Shown piece after piece: positions 30,254 through 42,300 of a DNA stretch of 64,000 nucleotides. Under the pieces are notes generated by a model, which was given only the letters and a program-made list of their open reading frames with translations, made no database searches and was not told where the DNA came from. Location of the stretch: NCBI RefSeq assembly GCF_020882245.1, contig NC_083600.1, positions 11,036,001-11,100,000 on the forward strand. The letters are read 5' to 3'. How positions within the stretch are numbered: the first letter of the stretch is position 1; the number at the start of each line of letters is the position of its first letter. The position numbers were made by a program, and so were the translations under genes. This DNA comes from Rhopalosiphum padi (Eukaryota > Arthropoda > Insecta > Hemiptera > Aphididae).

Positions 30254-30889
30254 CAGCGTTTCACAATATATTTTATCCTTGGAACCTTTTTTTATGTCCA
30301 CTTTTATCGTGGAATCCCTACTTTGTTTCAATAGTTTTAATAACGCAAAAAGTTATATAAGTATTATTGCAACAAAAATGACAATTATTTTATATAATAT
30401 TAATTAATTAATTCAAAAAATATTTCCAGAATTATCCAAAAGTTCTTAAAATAACAAACAAAACACTAATTTTAATGAGATGAGTTAAATTGCTTTTTAT
30501 TATACTTAATATTGGGCTTTATTGATGAAAGTTGAATTCTTATATCAAGTTTACATTAGTCTGTTGCAGTATTTTATTTTTATCAATATATACATAAGCT
30601 GAGAATCCCGTTTTACACATACACCTAATTGTAGTTTTGCAAAAGGTAAAAGTCCAAACATGGTTTTTATTGTACGACATTTTTTACTGTAATTGACTAC
30701 TATTAAATAATATAATATATTTTATAAACGAGTACAACCAACACAATTTTTTCTCATTGATTAGTTAGATTTTTTAAAATAGTTAATATTGAATATTTTG
30801 AAAAAAACACTTAAATTTTACAGAACCCTTAAGTGATCTCCACGGAACCCCGGCAGAGTTCCGTGAAATACGCAATTTAAGAAACAGTG
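30254..30889. mobile_element. hAT-like non-autonomous element
   Basis: 636 bp with ends CAGCGTTTC and, read inward from the other side, CACTGTTTC (7 of 9 identical). The flanks are CTGTAGAT at 30246-30253 and CTATAGAT at 30890-30897, an 8-bp target duplication with one mismatch. Eight-base duplications and CAxxG-type ends fit the hAT superfamily. No transposase frame is present, so it is a deletion derivative or MITE. Confidence 0.6.
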
Positions 30890-31251
30890 CTATAGATAAA
30901 TTATATACATCCAACATCCATTATCTCAAAAACATTTTGGAATATTAAAATCTTTTAGTTTTTAAATACTTGGCAGTAAGTAACTTAAAACAATTATCGA
31001 ATACTTTTTGAAATGTTATAAATTTATGTTTTAAACGTAAAGTGTTTAAAACAACTTTTTTTAAATAATTTTAAAAAATATTTTGAACACTAAATACATA
31101 TTTTTAAATTTATAATACACCTAAATAAGCCCTTAACTAAAATGTTAGACAAATTAATTCCTATTAGTATAATTGTTAAACAAAAATGAAATGTAGAAAT
31201 ATTAAGTGTCTATACTATTATTTATTATATTACCTTTACCTATAGAGATAT

Positions 31252-31572
31252 CAGTGGCTCGATGGCGTAACCAGGAGAGTGTTTTTGGTGTTATAACTTT
31301 ATAATTGATAACAAAATACGTTCAATCAACTTGTAACACTCCCCGTAAATCGTATTTATGTAAAAAAAAATATTTAGTATAATATAAATATTTTAGATTT
31401 TATCTAAAATATATGTTATATATGGTTCTGTTTCTAGTGTTTCATATACTTGATATAATTGTTATGAAGATTGATTACTTCACCGTAGTGTGTTAACCCC
31501 TCTTCCCCTAAAGTTATATTTAAATATAAAATTATAACGCCCCATAAGAAAAATTCTGATTACGTGCCCGCG
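31252..31572. mobile_element. Possible degenerate hAT-like element
   Basis: The left side begins CAGTGGCTCGATGGCGTAACC and the right side has TTCTGATTACGTGCC, resembling the GGCGTA-containing ends of the better-preserved element at 31825. No clear target duplication was found, so the boundaries are uncertain. Confidence 0.3.
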
Positions 31573-31824
31573 TATAATACTATATTAATATTATAATGAT
31601 AATGTATTATTATATCTAGTCGTGCTGCGCGATTTCTGTATCGCCTATATGTATACGCAAAAGAACAAATCTTTATTTTTTATCTAAGGTTAGGTTAATT
31701 GATACGAAAGTTGTAATTTGTTATTACCTTTCAATCTATTTATGTATCAGGTACTTACACGCGTACCTATATATTATAGTGAAAAAACTTGTATCACGGG
31801 AAAAACTTCAACGCCTCGTTAGAT

Positions 31825-32304
31825 CAGTGGCGTATTTGAGGGGGCAATAGGGGCATTTGCCACCCCCGAGGATCTAGACTTGTTTTTTTTACTGTTTTTC
31901 AGAAGCTGTAATTATAAGGTAAATTCCATTATTATGATGAGTATTATGACTAGGACGTGGCTTTACTAAATATTCATAGACACAGGGGCATTCAAATAGA
32001 TGAGGTCATTAATATGTTTGCTGCAGCCACGAAAAAAAAATATAAACCTTATAATATAATTATTTTATGACTACCTATGACTTCAGACTATATGATATTA
32101 AAATTAAAACTTTTGAGCATAAATAAGATGCTTTTTATTGTGTTAAATTTATTTTGGATTATAACTGAATAAGTTTGAACCAGTGTCTAAAACCCTAACC
32201 AAATAAAAAAAAATAAACTATTGTATTCAAATTTCCTTATATTTTAACAACTAATAGATTTTCGTATTTTGCCCCCCTGAAAAATTATCTCAAATACGCC
32301 ACTG
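31825..32304. mobile_element. hAT-type MITE with intact 8-bp target duplication
   Basis: 480 bp bounded by CAGTGGCGTATTTGAG on the left and its inverted copy CTCAAATACGCCACTG on the right. The flanking 8-bp direct repeat CGTTAGAT is exact (31817-31824 and 32305-32312). Terminal sequence and duplication length are diagnostic of a hAT-mobilised element. The interior has no long open frame. The intact ends suggest a fairly recent insertion compared with the degenerate element just upstream. Confidence 0.85.
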
Positions 32305-32312
32305 CGTTAGAT

Positions 32313-33694
32313 TAGTTACCTTGTATAGTCGGATTTCGAAAATATTTTTTTTTTTATGATTATCCAGGTTTCAGATCGCATTGGACTCCGTTTTCTCTAT
32401 TAAAACTCTGTTTTTAGACGTAGTTATAAACTAAATATATATATTTATATATACTATATAGGTATCTATCACACACAACAAGACTGAGTATTTTGAAATG
32501 TACCTATATAGCATCACAGTAATGCGCATTATAGGATCATTATAATAAATTAATGTCTACAATTTTTGTTCTTTATGCATCCTTTGAATGTATATAGTGC
32601 ACGGTTGTAGATAGATGACCGATCATGCTAAATATATAGTTGTATATTTATATATTAAACATTATATAGTTATGATCACATCAGTACGCGCACAGCCGGA
32701 ATAAGTATCAGAGCCGCCCTAGAGCAATAAATATTAAGTACCCCTTATTCCTTAATAACCAGGAGTCATTAAAACTACATAATATACTTCATGTTTAATA
32801 CTGTTACTGTATAAATACGTGAAATATATACCGCTCTGAAGTAAAAGCTCGTTTTGCACGTTACACGAGTGCTAATCCGGCTCGGAGTACGTCAACCACG
32901 TCTACTCTACTGCGTAGTCTGTAGTAGTACTTCTCCCGTTTGAAAATAATATTTACGTTGATAATTTGGATGACCAATAAGAAGCCAAGAACTGAGTATT
33001 TGATGAGATTCGGTGAGGGGTATGCGTATCACTAAAAATATGATCATACTGTGATATAAGCAACATGTGGTATGATCAGAAAGATCCAGATTCGGTTATA
33101 GTCTACGCAGCATCACGTCACTTGTTTCGTTACTTACCCATATCATCATATTATTATAATATACTCTACCTACGTCATGTCACGTGCACTCGTGCCTTTC
33201 AAACGACCTGACTGTTAAATAAGTCCGGTTATACCACAGAACAAATACCTAGTAAGTTTATAGCTCGGACCAAGATAGATAATCATCTATAAACCTCGCG
33301 ATTATTATACCTCGTTGTATTATATTATACAATATTACAAATCAACAATATTAATGTTCCGTGATATTATAATGGGCATGGTGTATAATCAGGTTAGATT
33401 AGGTACGTCATAGGTTACATCATACCTTCAACTCTTTTCTATGATAATATACTTATCTTTTTTTTAAGCATTGATAAGCATGCATATATATATATAATAT
33501 ATATTGATAACAACCGTCAACGGTAAGCAAGAACGAGATAAAGACGAGCAGCAACAGCTGCAGTTGCACTTTGCCATCACATTCAAATTTTTATGTAATT
33601 ACTTAAATAAGGAAGTAAAATTACAAAAAAATCATCGTTTGCACAGTACTCGTCCCTTAAATAATATTAGTACTTCGTATTGGCATCGGATCAA
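32313..33694. other. Upstream region of DONSON
   Basis: No coding signal. It holds the DONSON 5' flank, GC-richer than the DNA to its left from about 32860, a TA-rich tract near 33485-33505, and one copy of a diverged repeat (33067-33240) that recurs at 59214-59380. The transcription start is not resolved; an in-frame stop at 33668 limits the coding start to 33695. Confidence 0.5.
33067..33240 (+). repeat. Diverged dispersed repeat, copy A
   Basis: Aligns along its whole length with 59214-59380. Shared words include GTGGTAYGATC, CAGATTYGGTT, GTCTRCGC, CRTCACGTCACTT, CCCATATYATCATA, CTACGTCA and CTGACYGT, in the same order and orientation. It lies about 450-630 bp upstream of the DONSON start codon. 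Function unknown; it could be an old transposon fragment. Confidence 0.6.
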
Positions 33695-36600
33695 ATGTTG
33701 GAGTTAGACAACGGTTGTACGCCGCCAAAATGGAAGCGGCCAGAAGACGTGATGAAGATGCACCGAATGAAGATGAAAAAACGTGCATTGCAATCCAGAT
33801 TTGTCAAATCTATGGACACAGCCACTGCAGGAGAGGTATCAACTGGTCGGTTAGCAATTTCACAGAGGTCACCAGCTAAAAATCCGTTCAGGTAAGAGCA
33901 GGTCTATTGTTACTATCAGCAGACAGCAGTTATTGTTGGGGTTACAACTACAATAATATTACCATTATGTAATTTTCACGTATTTTTGTTTGTAGACGGA
34001 AAACTCCTGTCAAGAACAAGAAACAAGTGGATGCACGAGAGACATTGAAAAGAGCTAGGGTTGAATATGATGATGACAATGCATGCACATCAAATCTATC
34101 TAAGCTGATACGTGACTGTGAATCCATTCCATCTGTGACCGGCTATTCGCAGTTTCCTGTTCTTGATGAAAGTGTCATCTCATTTGTAGATGTTCTTCGT
34201 AAAGTTAATCCGGTGGCAGTTGTTGAAGATGTATTGAATACAATTGAATATTAAGTGTTTCTGTATCTCACTCATGTTATTCATTTTAGGATGTTGATGT
34301 GATAAAAGGCGAAGAGCAATTACCAATTGATTGGACATTAAGAACCAAAGTACGTTTTTTATCTCCAAACCCATTTCCATGGAGCCAAAAAATCAAAACA
34401 TGTGAAGAAGCATCGGCTACAACTGGGCAAGTCTATTTTTGATAGTGTGTGATATTAAAGTTCTAATTTTATACATTTAGGTTTGTAAGATGTCTAGACA
34501 CTGAGAACATTGAAAACTCATTAGATACTAGTCCTAATAGTCGATTCCACCAATGTTGTATGGCTTGGCAACATCCATCTTTACCTTGGGTTGATCTCAT
34601 TCACAGAGGTCCTCGTGTTGCAATTAAGGATTCAGGCAGTTCTGTACCTTCTGTTAATGCAAATCCATTTTTTAGAGAGTCTCTGTTTACTCACTGGATT
34701 GATAGTTTCCGATCTTTATTTCAGGTAATACTTCAAAATTTAAAAAATTATTATACATACATAAATATAAATATATTAGTCAATATTATGTATACTCATT
34801 AAACCTAGATTTAACTACTTTTCCTGATATCCACATTAATTAAACAAATTTATATCGGTGAACTAATAAAATCAGATACTTTAGATAGTATCTATAGCTG
34901 TAGTTAGTAAGAAAAAATTATAATCATTAGAAATAATGGTACTTTCCTGTTATACGAGACTACGGCTATTTTCGCGACTATCTCCCAAGACTACCGCGGT
35001 TGTTTTATGAAACACCACAATCCCGTTATCTAAGACTACCAAATTTTGCACACTTTCCTATTATCACAGACTACCTTAGTTTTATTTAAAATTTATATTT
35101 GTACAGTGCACCTCCATATTTAATTCTTTGATACTTTTTTAATCAGTAGATTGGGATGGCTATATTCTAATTATATATATAAAAAAAGGATTTAAATACC
35201 CAATAATCATTTGTATGTATTACACAACACACGCTACATATGTGGCGTACGGTCACTAAAAACAATAAAATAATAATTATAATAAATACAAAAATAATAG
35301 TGGTAAAAAATGGTAAATCCACAATTAAAATAATAAATAATGAAAATGTAATAATATTAGTGTCGTATAATCATTTTAGATGTTTCTACATCAAAAAACT
35401 TTATTATCATAAATTGTTCTCTATTTTGAATAGAGATGTGTTAAAATGGCTGTAACATAAATTTTGAATCACCCTGTATAAATATATAATAATATAATAT
35501 TAATATAACAATTGTGAATTGCTACGCTAGAACGCAGTGCGTGGATATTGTACAGCTAATTGTGGTAGTCTTGGGTGGTAGTCGCGAAAACCATTTTAGT
35601 AGTCTTAAATAACAAGATTGTTTTGTTGTCAAAAATCATGGTAGTCTCGTATAACATGAAAGTACTGAAATAATATTAGATTTTATTAAACAAAAATAAT
35701 TGAAATATAAATTAAGTATAGAACTAAAATATATTCATGATATATATTACATAATATCCATTTAATATATTTATATTTTATACTGTATTTATTCTTTTTA
35801 GTTTTTCTCTTGTTTTTCATTGTTCTGAGTTATACATTTGCCTATGTACTTGAATATTATATTTATTAAAGTTTTATTTTTTTATTTTTTTAAGTACTCA
35901 ACACAACTGATGGGGACACCCAATTCCTTTTTCACTTCTTTATTTTGTGCTTGTATTAATAATAATTTTTCACTAGCTTGTTCGAGCTAACCAATGCCCA
36001 TACTTCTATGTTTTGGCCAATGCATTTACATGTACTTTTCGAGCATCGAGCATTGGTGGTTATGAAGAGCTGAATGCAATGATATATCCAACAACACAAG
36101 GACTTCGAGATGTTCTTAAACGTGAAGGTATATTTCACTCTTTGTGTATATTATAGTACTATAATATATTGTAATTGTTACTGATTATTCATCATACTTA
36201 TTGTTCAATTATTTAACAGATATAGAGTTCACAATGCCATTACTTGATGAGAATGAACACAGCAGTGAACTATTTACTAAAAAAACATTAGAAGACACCA
36301 AAATTGGAGATGATGAAGAACCTGAACGTTGGTTGGAAACAATGGGTGCTGAAAAATCTGAAATTAAACGCTTGCAAAGTTCACAGGTACTTTTACAGGA
36401 TTTCATTAATAGTGTAGAATTTGTAAATATATTTCAAAATGTATTTCTAGAATGAACTAGTGTCAAGTCGTCAACGAAAAATTGATAGTACTAAAGAGTC
36501 TTTGGTAGTTGTAACTGGTGTTGAAGCACAAGCCCTATTTAATTGGCTAATAAATTGTCGTTCAACAGTATCAAATACAGGACCTCATGCAGGTATACCG

Positions 36601-37190
36601 CCTACACTTCTAGCACCAGTAGCTTTTACTGGAGCTACTTTAACACCACTCAAAGTAAGGATTCCATTATTTTTATTATGATTCATCTTAAAATAAACAT
36701 TGTTTCAAATGGTATATATATATATATATATATGAATAAGTAAATACAATTTTTAATAAATATTTTAGGTGAGACAAAGTACAGTTAAAGTGGATGGTCA
36801 AAGCTACAACTCAATAGAAGTAAAAGGACCTGTATTGCCAGATGCAGTCTACAATTTTTGTGATTTATTATCAAGTTCGTTAAAGAAATTTACTGCTACA
36901 TTTGCCAATTTAGAAAGCACTAAACCTTTTACGTTAGCTTCAGAGTCAAAAAAAGGTATAAATTGCTAACAGATTCAAAACTATATACTGAAATTAATAT
37001 TATTTTTTCATTTATATTAGAATTTTGTAGTAGTCAAAAATCAGAAGACAAAGCTATACACTTATTTGGTCAACAAAACCTTAGTGACTGTGGCCTAAGA
37101 AACTCAGTTCTAAAAAAATTCTGTGCAGCAACCACCAAAGCATTTGACAGTGTAAAATACACTAAAGACGATGGATATTTCATCTCATAA
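33695..37190 (+). CDS. DONSON: DONSON / humpty dumpty orthologue, nine exons
   Basis: Replication factor needed for helicase (CMG) loading and fork stability in animals; called humpty dumpty in Drosophila. Exons: 33695-33891, 33996-34230, 34290-34426, 34481-34724, 35977-36127, 36220-36386, 36451-36654, 36769-36955, 37021-37190. All phases agree and give 563 aa, close to the 560-570 aa usual for the family. Diagnostic blocks: basic N-terminus with KWKRPEDV; DWTLRTKVRF; WQHPSLPW (219-226); CPYFYVLANAFT (278-289); YPTTQGLR (308-315); DIEFTMPLL; GIPPTLLAPVAFTGAT (425-440); and a final 'DCGLRNSVL' block. The ATG at 33695 is the first after an in-frame stop. Introns 2 and 3 are only 59 and 54 nt; intron 3 starts with GC rather than GT. 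Intron 4 (1.25 kb) carries a 729-bp transposon. An ATTAAA at 37333 could serve polyadenylation. Exon 2's donor (GAT|GTATTG) is the least certain boundary. Confidence 0.95.
34427..34480 (+). other. GC-AG intron 3 of DONSON
   Basis: The 54-nt intron reads GCAAGT...ATTTAG. Only this GC donor leaves the two exon bases needed to complete a glycine codon with the next exon; the reading frame otherwise meets a stop at once. Apart from the C at +2 the donor is a perfect match to the AAGT consensus, as known for GC-AG introns. Confidence 0.85.
34938..35666. mobile_element. Inverted-repeat DNA transposon (MITE) in DONSON intron 4
   Basis: 729 bp flanked by an exact 8-bp direct repeat GAAATAAT (34930-34937 and 35667-35674). 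The termini are inverted copies over about 26 bases: (G/A)GTACTTTC, then GTTATACGAGACTAC. Each end holds four or five further GACTAC words in inverted symmetry (left at about 34957, 34973, 34990, 35032, 35080; right in the mirror zone 35560-35650). Arrays like this often serve as transposase-binding subterminal repeats. An 8-bp duplication suggests hAT, P or Merlin-like mobilisation; the ends do not decide. No transposase frame. Confidence 0.85.
36713..36732. repeat. TA microsatellite in DONSON intron 7
   Basis: Pure TA dinucleotide run inside the 114-nt intron between exons 7 and 8. Confidence 0.85.
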
Positions 37191-39362
37191 ACAATTTTAT
37201 TTACAAAACTTTTATAAATTGAATATTACTTTGATTTATATGCATATTTTTTCTTAATTTTAAAATATTTGGGCATTATTTGTTTTTAATTAATGTACCC
37301 TGTATTATTTATACATAAACAAATTATTATTTATTAAAATTGAATTTTATAAACCATTATTGACTGTATAATATTTGTTTAAAATTTATATTTTTATTTT
37401 CATATCTATTATTTTTGTGTTTATTGTTTTTTTTTCTTTTTTGATTCATACTCGTAATTGTGTAAGTGTTTGAAAATTTAAACATTTCCTGCATACACAA
37501 ATATTATAGTAACTTCCAACCCCCTTTTAATTGGTAATCAGAAGTATACATTTTCAAGATATTTATAGATTTTATAATTATTTTCTGATTAAAAAATTAA
37601 TTATTAAACTTAATGAGTACTTATATTTAAGGTAGAAAGACAAATATTTCTTTAAAAAGATATGATGTAAAATTGTTTTACTACAATGTCACATCAAGAA
37701 ACCAATAACATGATAATGATGTATCTTCTTAATAGGTTAGATTCAACAAAAATATAAAAATTAAAATTGTTTTCTTATATAGACAGTATGTATTATTATC
37801 ATGTTTTTCGTGTATGGGTGAAGAAATAGAATTAATGGGATTTATTTCTTAGGTATTAGGGTGGAGTCACCAGCTATGGCCACTTTAACAATTTATGCGC
37901 ACAAATTAAATGTTAACACATTGCCAGTTAATAGCTAAGCAATGGCCATTTGAGAACCTATAGATTGACAGTTATAGTTTGTTTACAACAATTTAGGGGC
38001 AAAAAAAATGTTGGTAATAAAAGTATCAATTTCCCCCTTTTATGGCCAACAAACCCCATATATGGCCATCATAAATACCCATTTATGGCCAGAATTACAA
38101 AAATACAAATAAAATAGTCATTATAAGATCAAATGAAATTTTCAAAATAAATATTGAGCAAAAATACAGTTCTATCCTTAGTGAGTAATTAATATTAAGT
38201 GATGTGTAAGTGTGTAACCCAAAGTAAAACAAGTCAAGACTCTACTTTATGACACCTAGTCATGATTTGTGTTTATAAGTACAAAATGTTTTATTAAAAG
38301 ATGAGTATTCATAACTCTTGCAACTTTAAAATTCAACATGATGTTTTAGACTAAATTATATACATAACATAATTTCAAATTCTCAAATCTTATCAAAAAA
38401 AATTATATTAGTTTCATACCTACTTGGCATTTTTTACAATTGCCAATGATTATATAAAAATTGAAACATGAAATACTGAAAATAATTGATTACCATACAA
38501 ATTAAATTTTGTGTCAAATAAATAAAAATATAATTTAAATAGCTTATACAGACACATGGTCAATTGACTTCACAGTTAATACTTTTAATTTTTATTATTT
38601 ACAGGTGAATAGTATTGGTAATTGAAATATAAACAGGCAATATAGAAAAAAGATGATTAAGATATTTATAAGAAATTATCATTAATTGAAAAATTAGTCA
38701 TTATATAAATACTTATAAAATTATAGGACTTATTAATAATTATAAACACTATGTTCATTACAAACAATTGTGATTTAAAAAAAAAATAGTTGTTTCCAGA
38801 ACTGTTGAAAGAAAATGGACAACAGTGTATTTAACAAATATTAATGTAAATAGGTAATAATTTACTTTTACCAAACATTAATCATACATCAAAAATAACT
38901 TAACTTTTACATAGTTTACAAATGAAAAAAAAATTCAACTATTGCTTTACACAAAACATTTGCTTAGGTACAATAAGAGGCAAATCACATTGAACTAGGT
39001 TTACTATTTTCTTACCAAATGTTACCCAACCAAAAACTATAGTTAAATATGATAATAAACTTTCATAAATAATAAATTAATAATAAAAAAAAAAATACAA
39101 TGGCATAGTATGCACAATATACAACTTATTGTTAAGGATCTCTCCATTACTATTTAATTGTTAGTTGATTTTTTTTAATTTGAAATGATTTCATTCATGT
39201 ATAAATTACAAACTTAATGTTATTATATAACTGATATTATTTTTTTGAAAATGTATTATATATTGAACTTTACAACTTATTAAAGCAATAAAAGTAAAAT
39301 TATACATACATAGATAATATTATAATATATGCTCTTTTTGTATGTACATAAATAAGATTAAA
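37191..39362. other. Convergent spacer between DONSON and CCDC6
   Basis: About 2.2 kb holding both 3' ends. It is AT-rich and without coding signal. A small island at 37861-38100 holds five near-identical (T/A)ATGGCCA words (37875, 37941, 38041, 38061, 38084) and is otherwise unexplained. Confidence 0.6.
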
Positions 39363-42300
39363 TTAGTACTTGGCTGAATCCATCAGTGTTGCAGGCAATG
39401 TTGACGGTGACGTTGGATTGGGCAAGGGAATTTGTGATCCGGATGGTATACTACCACTATTAACTACATTAGATGACAGTGGCACTATTGGCTTAACAAA
39501 ACGTTCACTGACTGGACGTCCCAATGATAGGGTTCGAGATTGATTAATCTGCATACAATAATATAAGTAATAAGTATATTTTTCATTTTTAAAACTCAAT
39601 GAAAAAACAGAACTATATTTACTTACCACTTGAGTAGTAGGACATAAAGGTGTTGATGGTGCTCCTATGACGAGATTCGATGGTACAGCTTGACCACAAA
39701 CATAACATCGATTCATATTGGCATAGCCCAATACACCAATTTCGCCACGAAACACTCCTAAAATAATATAATACAATTGTATGTAATTTACTTTGTAAAA
39801 ATAAAATAAATTAGTAAAACGCATATACAAAATTGATACTGAGAATAGCTTTGACACATTAACTTTAATTGAGTAGTAATAGTATTAAGTAAATGCCTAT
39901 TGAAATGTATGTAATATATAAATATTTCTATCTCATTATAAACAATCTCTGCACTATTGGTTTTGTTTTTAATCAAAAAGCTATCTGCCCTCTACTTACA
40001 CAACTCACGGATGGACAAAACACTTATCGTCTACACCTCCACCACCGCACTTCCTTTTTTTCTGTTCCGGTGATGCAGATACACTACCCGCTTCAGTCGT
40101 ATCTATCGTACAATACAAAACAAGTAACAACATTTGAGCATACATCAGAACCCAGTAACATAAACAGTAGGCATTCACTTATTACATAAATATTTAAACA
40201 AATTTAATTTAATGTTTTAAATGATTTATTTAATGTATGAAATATTTTATTACCTGGCGTTCCAGCAGTGGATCCAGGACTAAGAGGCCTAGATTGGCTA
40301 GGAGATGGAGGAAATGGAAGTGGACTTGATGACGTTCGGCATCGATTTGATGCCATTTCATTGTACTGACGTTCTTCTTCCATTTCTAAACTACTCTCAG
40401 ACTCTGATAAATGACGGCATAAAGCTGTACGTCTTTCCACTTCAAGTTGTAACTTTCTTTGTAATCGTAAATTGTCTTCACGCACTTGACGCTCTTCTTT
40501 AGCCATTTTTTCCATTTTCTTGGAATCTAAAAAGTACATCATTTCAATTAAAATATAAGTAACAACATTTATAAAAAGATAAATGTATATTACATAAACA
40601 ACATCAAACAAATTAATTCTGGTTACTTTTCAATCATTAACACGTTGACTGTGTATGTCTTTTTGTAGTTACTTCTGTATATATATATATGAATTCTAAT
40701 AAATAGAGACTGCTTTCATGTGGTCATACTTCCAAATAATGAGTAAATATATAACAAAAAATATCTATCTATTAAATATCCAATGACCAAATAATAAACA
40801 ATTTACTTCAAATATAAATCTGACACCAAATAGTGTTCAATGAGCCTAAGGACAACAACTAATAGCATCAAAACACAGTCAACGGATTATTTGAAGAGAA
40901 CGTTATACCTGCATGTGTTGTCTGTCTTACTAATGTAGATCATAGCAAATTTTTGTTCAGCAGAACACATTTTGTGGTGTTAGCTTTAATATTAGAGTAA
41001 ATTTACCTAATATCAAATTTAAAGGTAAGAATATTATCTAAAATATGTCATGTGCTTTTATTATCATTTTAAAGTGAGTTATAGCTATGTAAAATATTAC
41101 AACTTTAAAATGATAACATCAATAAAAGCATATGTCATTTTCTAGATAATATTCTTATCTTTAAATTTGATAATAGGTAAGTTTACTCTAATATTAGCTA
41201 ACATCACAAAATGTGTTCTGCTGAACGAAAATTTGCTATGATCTACATTAATAAGATAGAGATAACACATGCGGATATAACGTCCTTTTAATCTTTAAAA
41301 TCCAAACTTTAGATGTTAAGAACAGAACAACATCTATTTTTATGTACTTGCTTTCTTTTTTAGAAACATCAAGCTGGTGTCGCAATCTGGTAACTTCTCC
41401 ACGCAAATGTTGTAAATGTGCACTTATATTTGTAGCCATTTCACCTTTGTTGGGTCCTACTTGATCTCTAGGTAATACTGGATCAGAAACAGGCTGATCC
41501 AGTTTTATTTGTAATTGTCTAATAAAAATTCAAGTTCAGATAATTAAAAAAGAGTAATTTAACTTAAATAAGTATAAGAATAAATAGTTTACCTTTTTTC
41601 TGCTTCTAATTTATCCATACGTTTCCATAGTTTATTTACCAAAGCTTCTTGTTCTTGTTCCAATGTATTTTCTAAGTCAACCTTTTCACGCCGTAATTGC
41701 TCTAAGGTTGTTTGCTTTGTAAGAGTTTCTGCTTCTAGTTTTTCAATTTTACGCATTAGCCTATTAACTAAACATTCTTGTTCCTGTTCTAGAGTCTGTT
41801 CTAATTTACATTTCTCTTGTCGTAACTGTAACCAATTTAACAATATATTAATATGAGAAATTAATTATATAGAAAAATTAATGTTTTTTATTGATCATAC
41901 TAACCTGAGTTAATTTTCGTGACAGATCATTTGTCAAACATTCTTCTTCTTGTTCATAATGATGAGCTAAAGTTTCCTTTTCTTTTTTTAAAGCTTGAAT
42001 TTTTTTCAGAAGGGTATTACTAATAAACTCTTCTTCTTGTTCTGCTCTAACTTGCTAAAAAAAAAAAATAATTTCTTGATTTTAAGTATACAAGCTATTT
42101 AACTATTTTATTGAATTAGTATAATTCAAATTCTCTAACACACTCAATTAATATAATTATTATTTTGTAAAATAATTTTACAAAATTAAATGATATAATA
42201 CTCAGTATTTTTTTTTAATAAAAATAAAATAACAGTAAATATAAAAATCCATTCAAATAATATCAGAGTATTTTTCATAAAAAATTAAGGTGATTGTCCA

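Noticed and set aside
34231..34254. Continuation of DONSON exon 2 to the TAA at 34252
   Set aside because: Would truncate the protein at about 150 aa. The following exons continue the conserved family sequence in phase, so a 59-nt intron is preferred.
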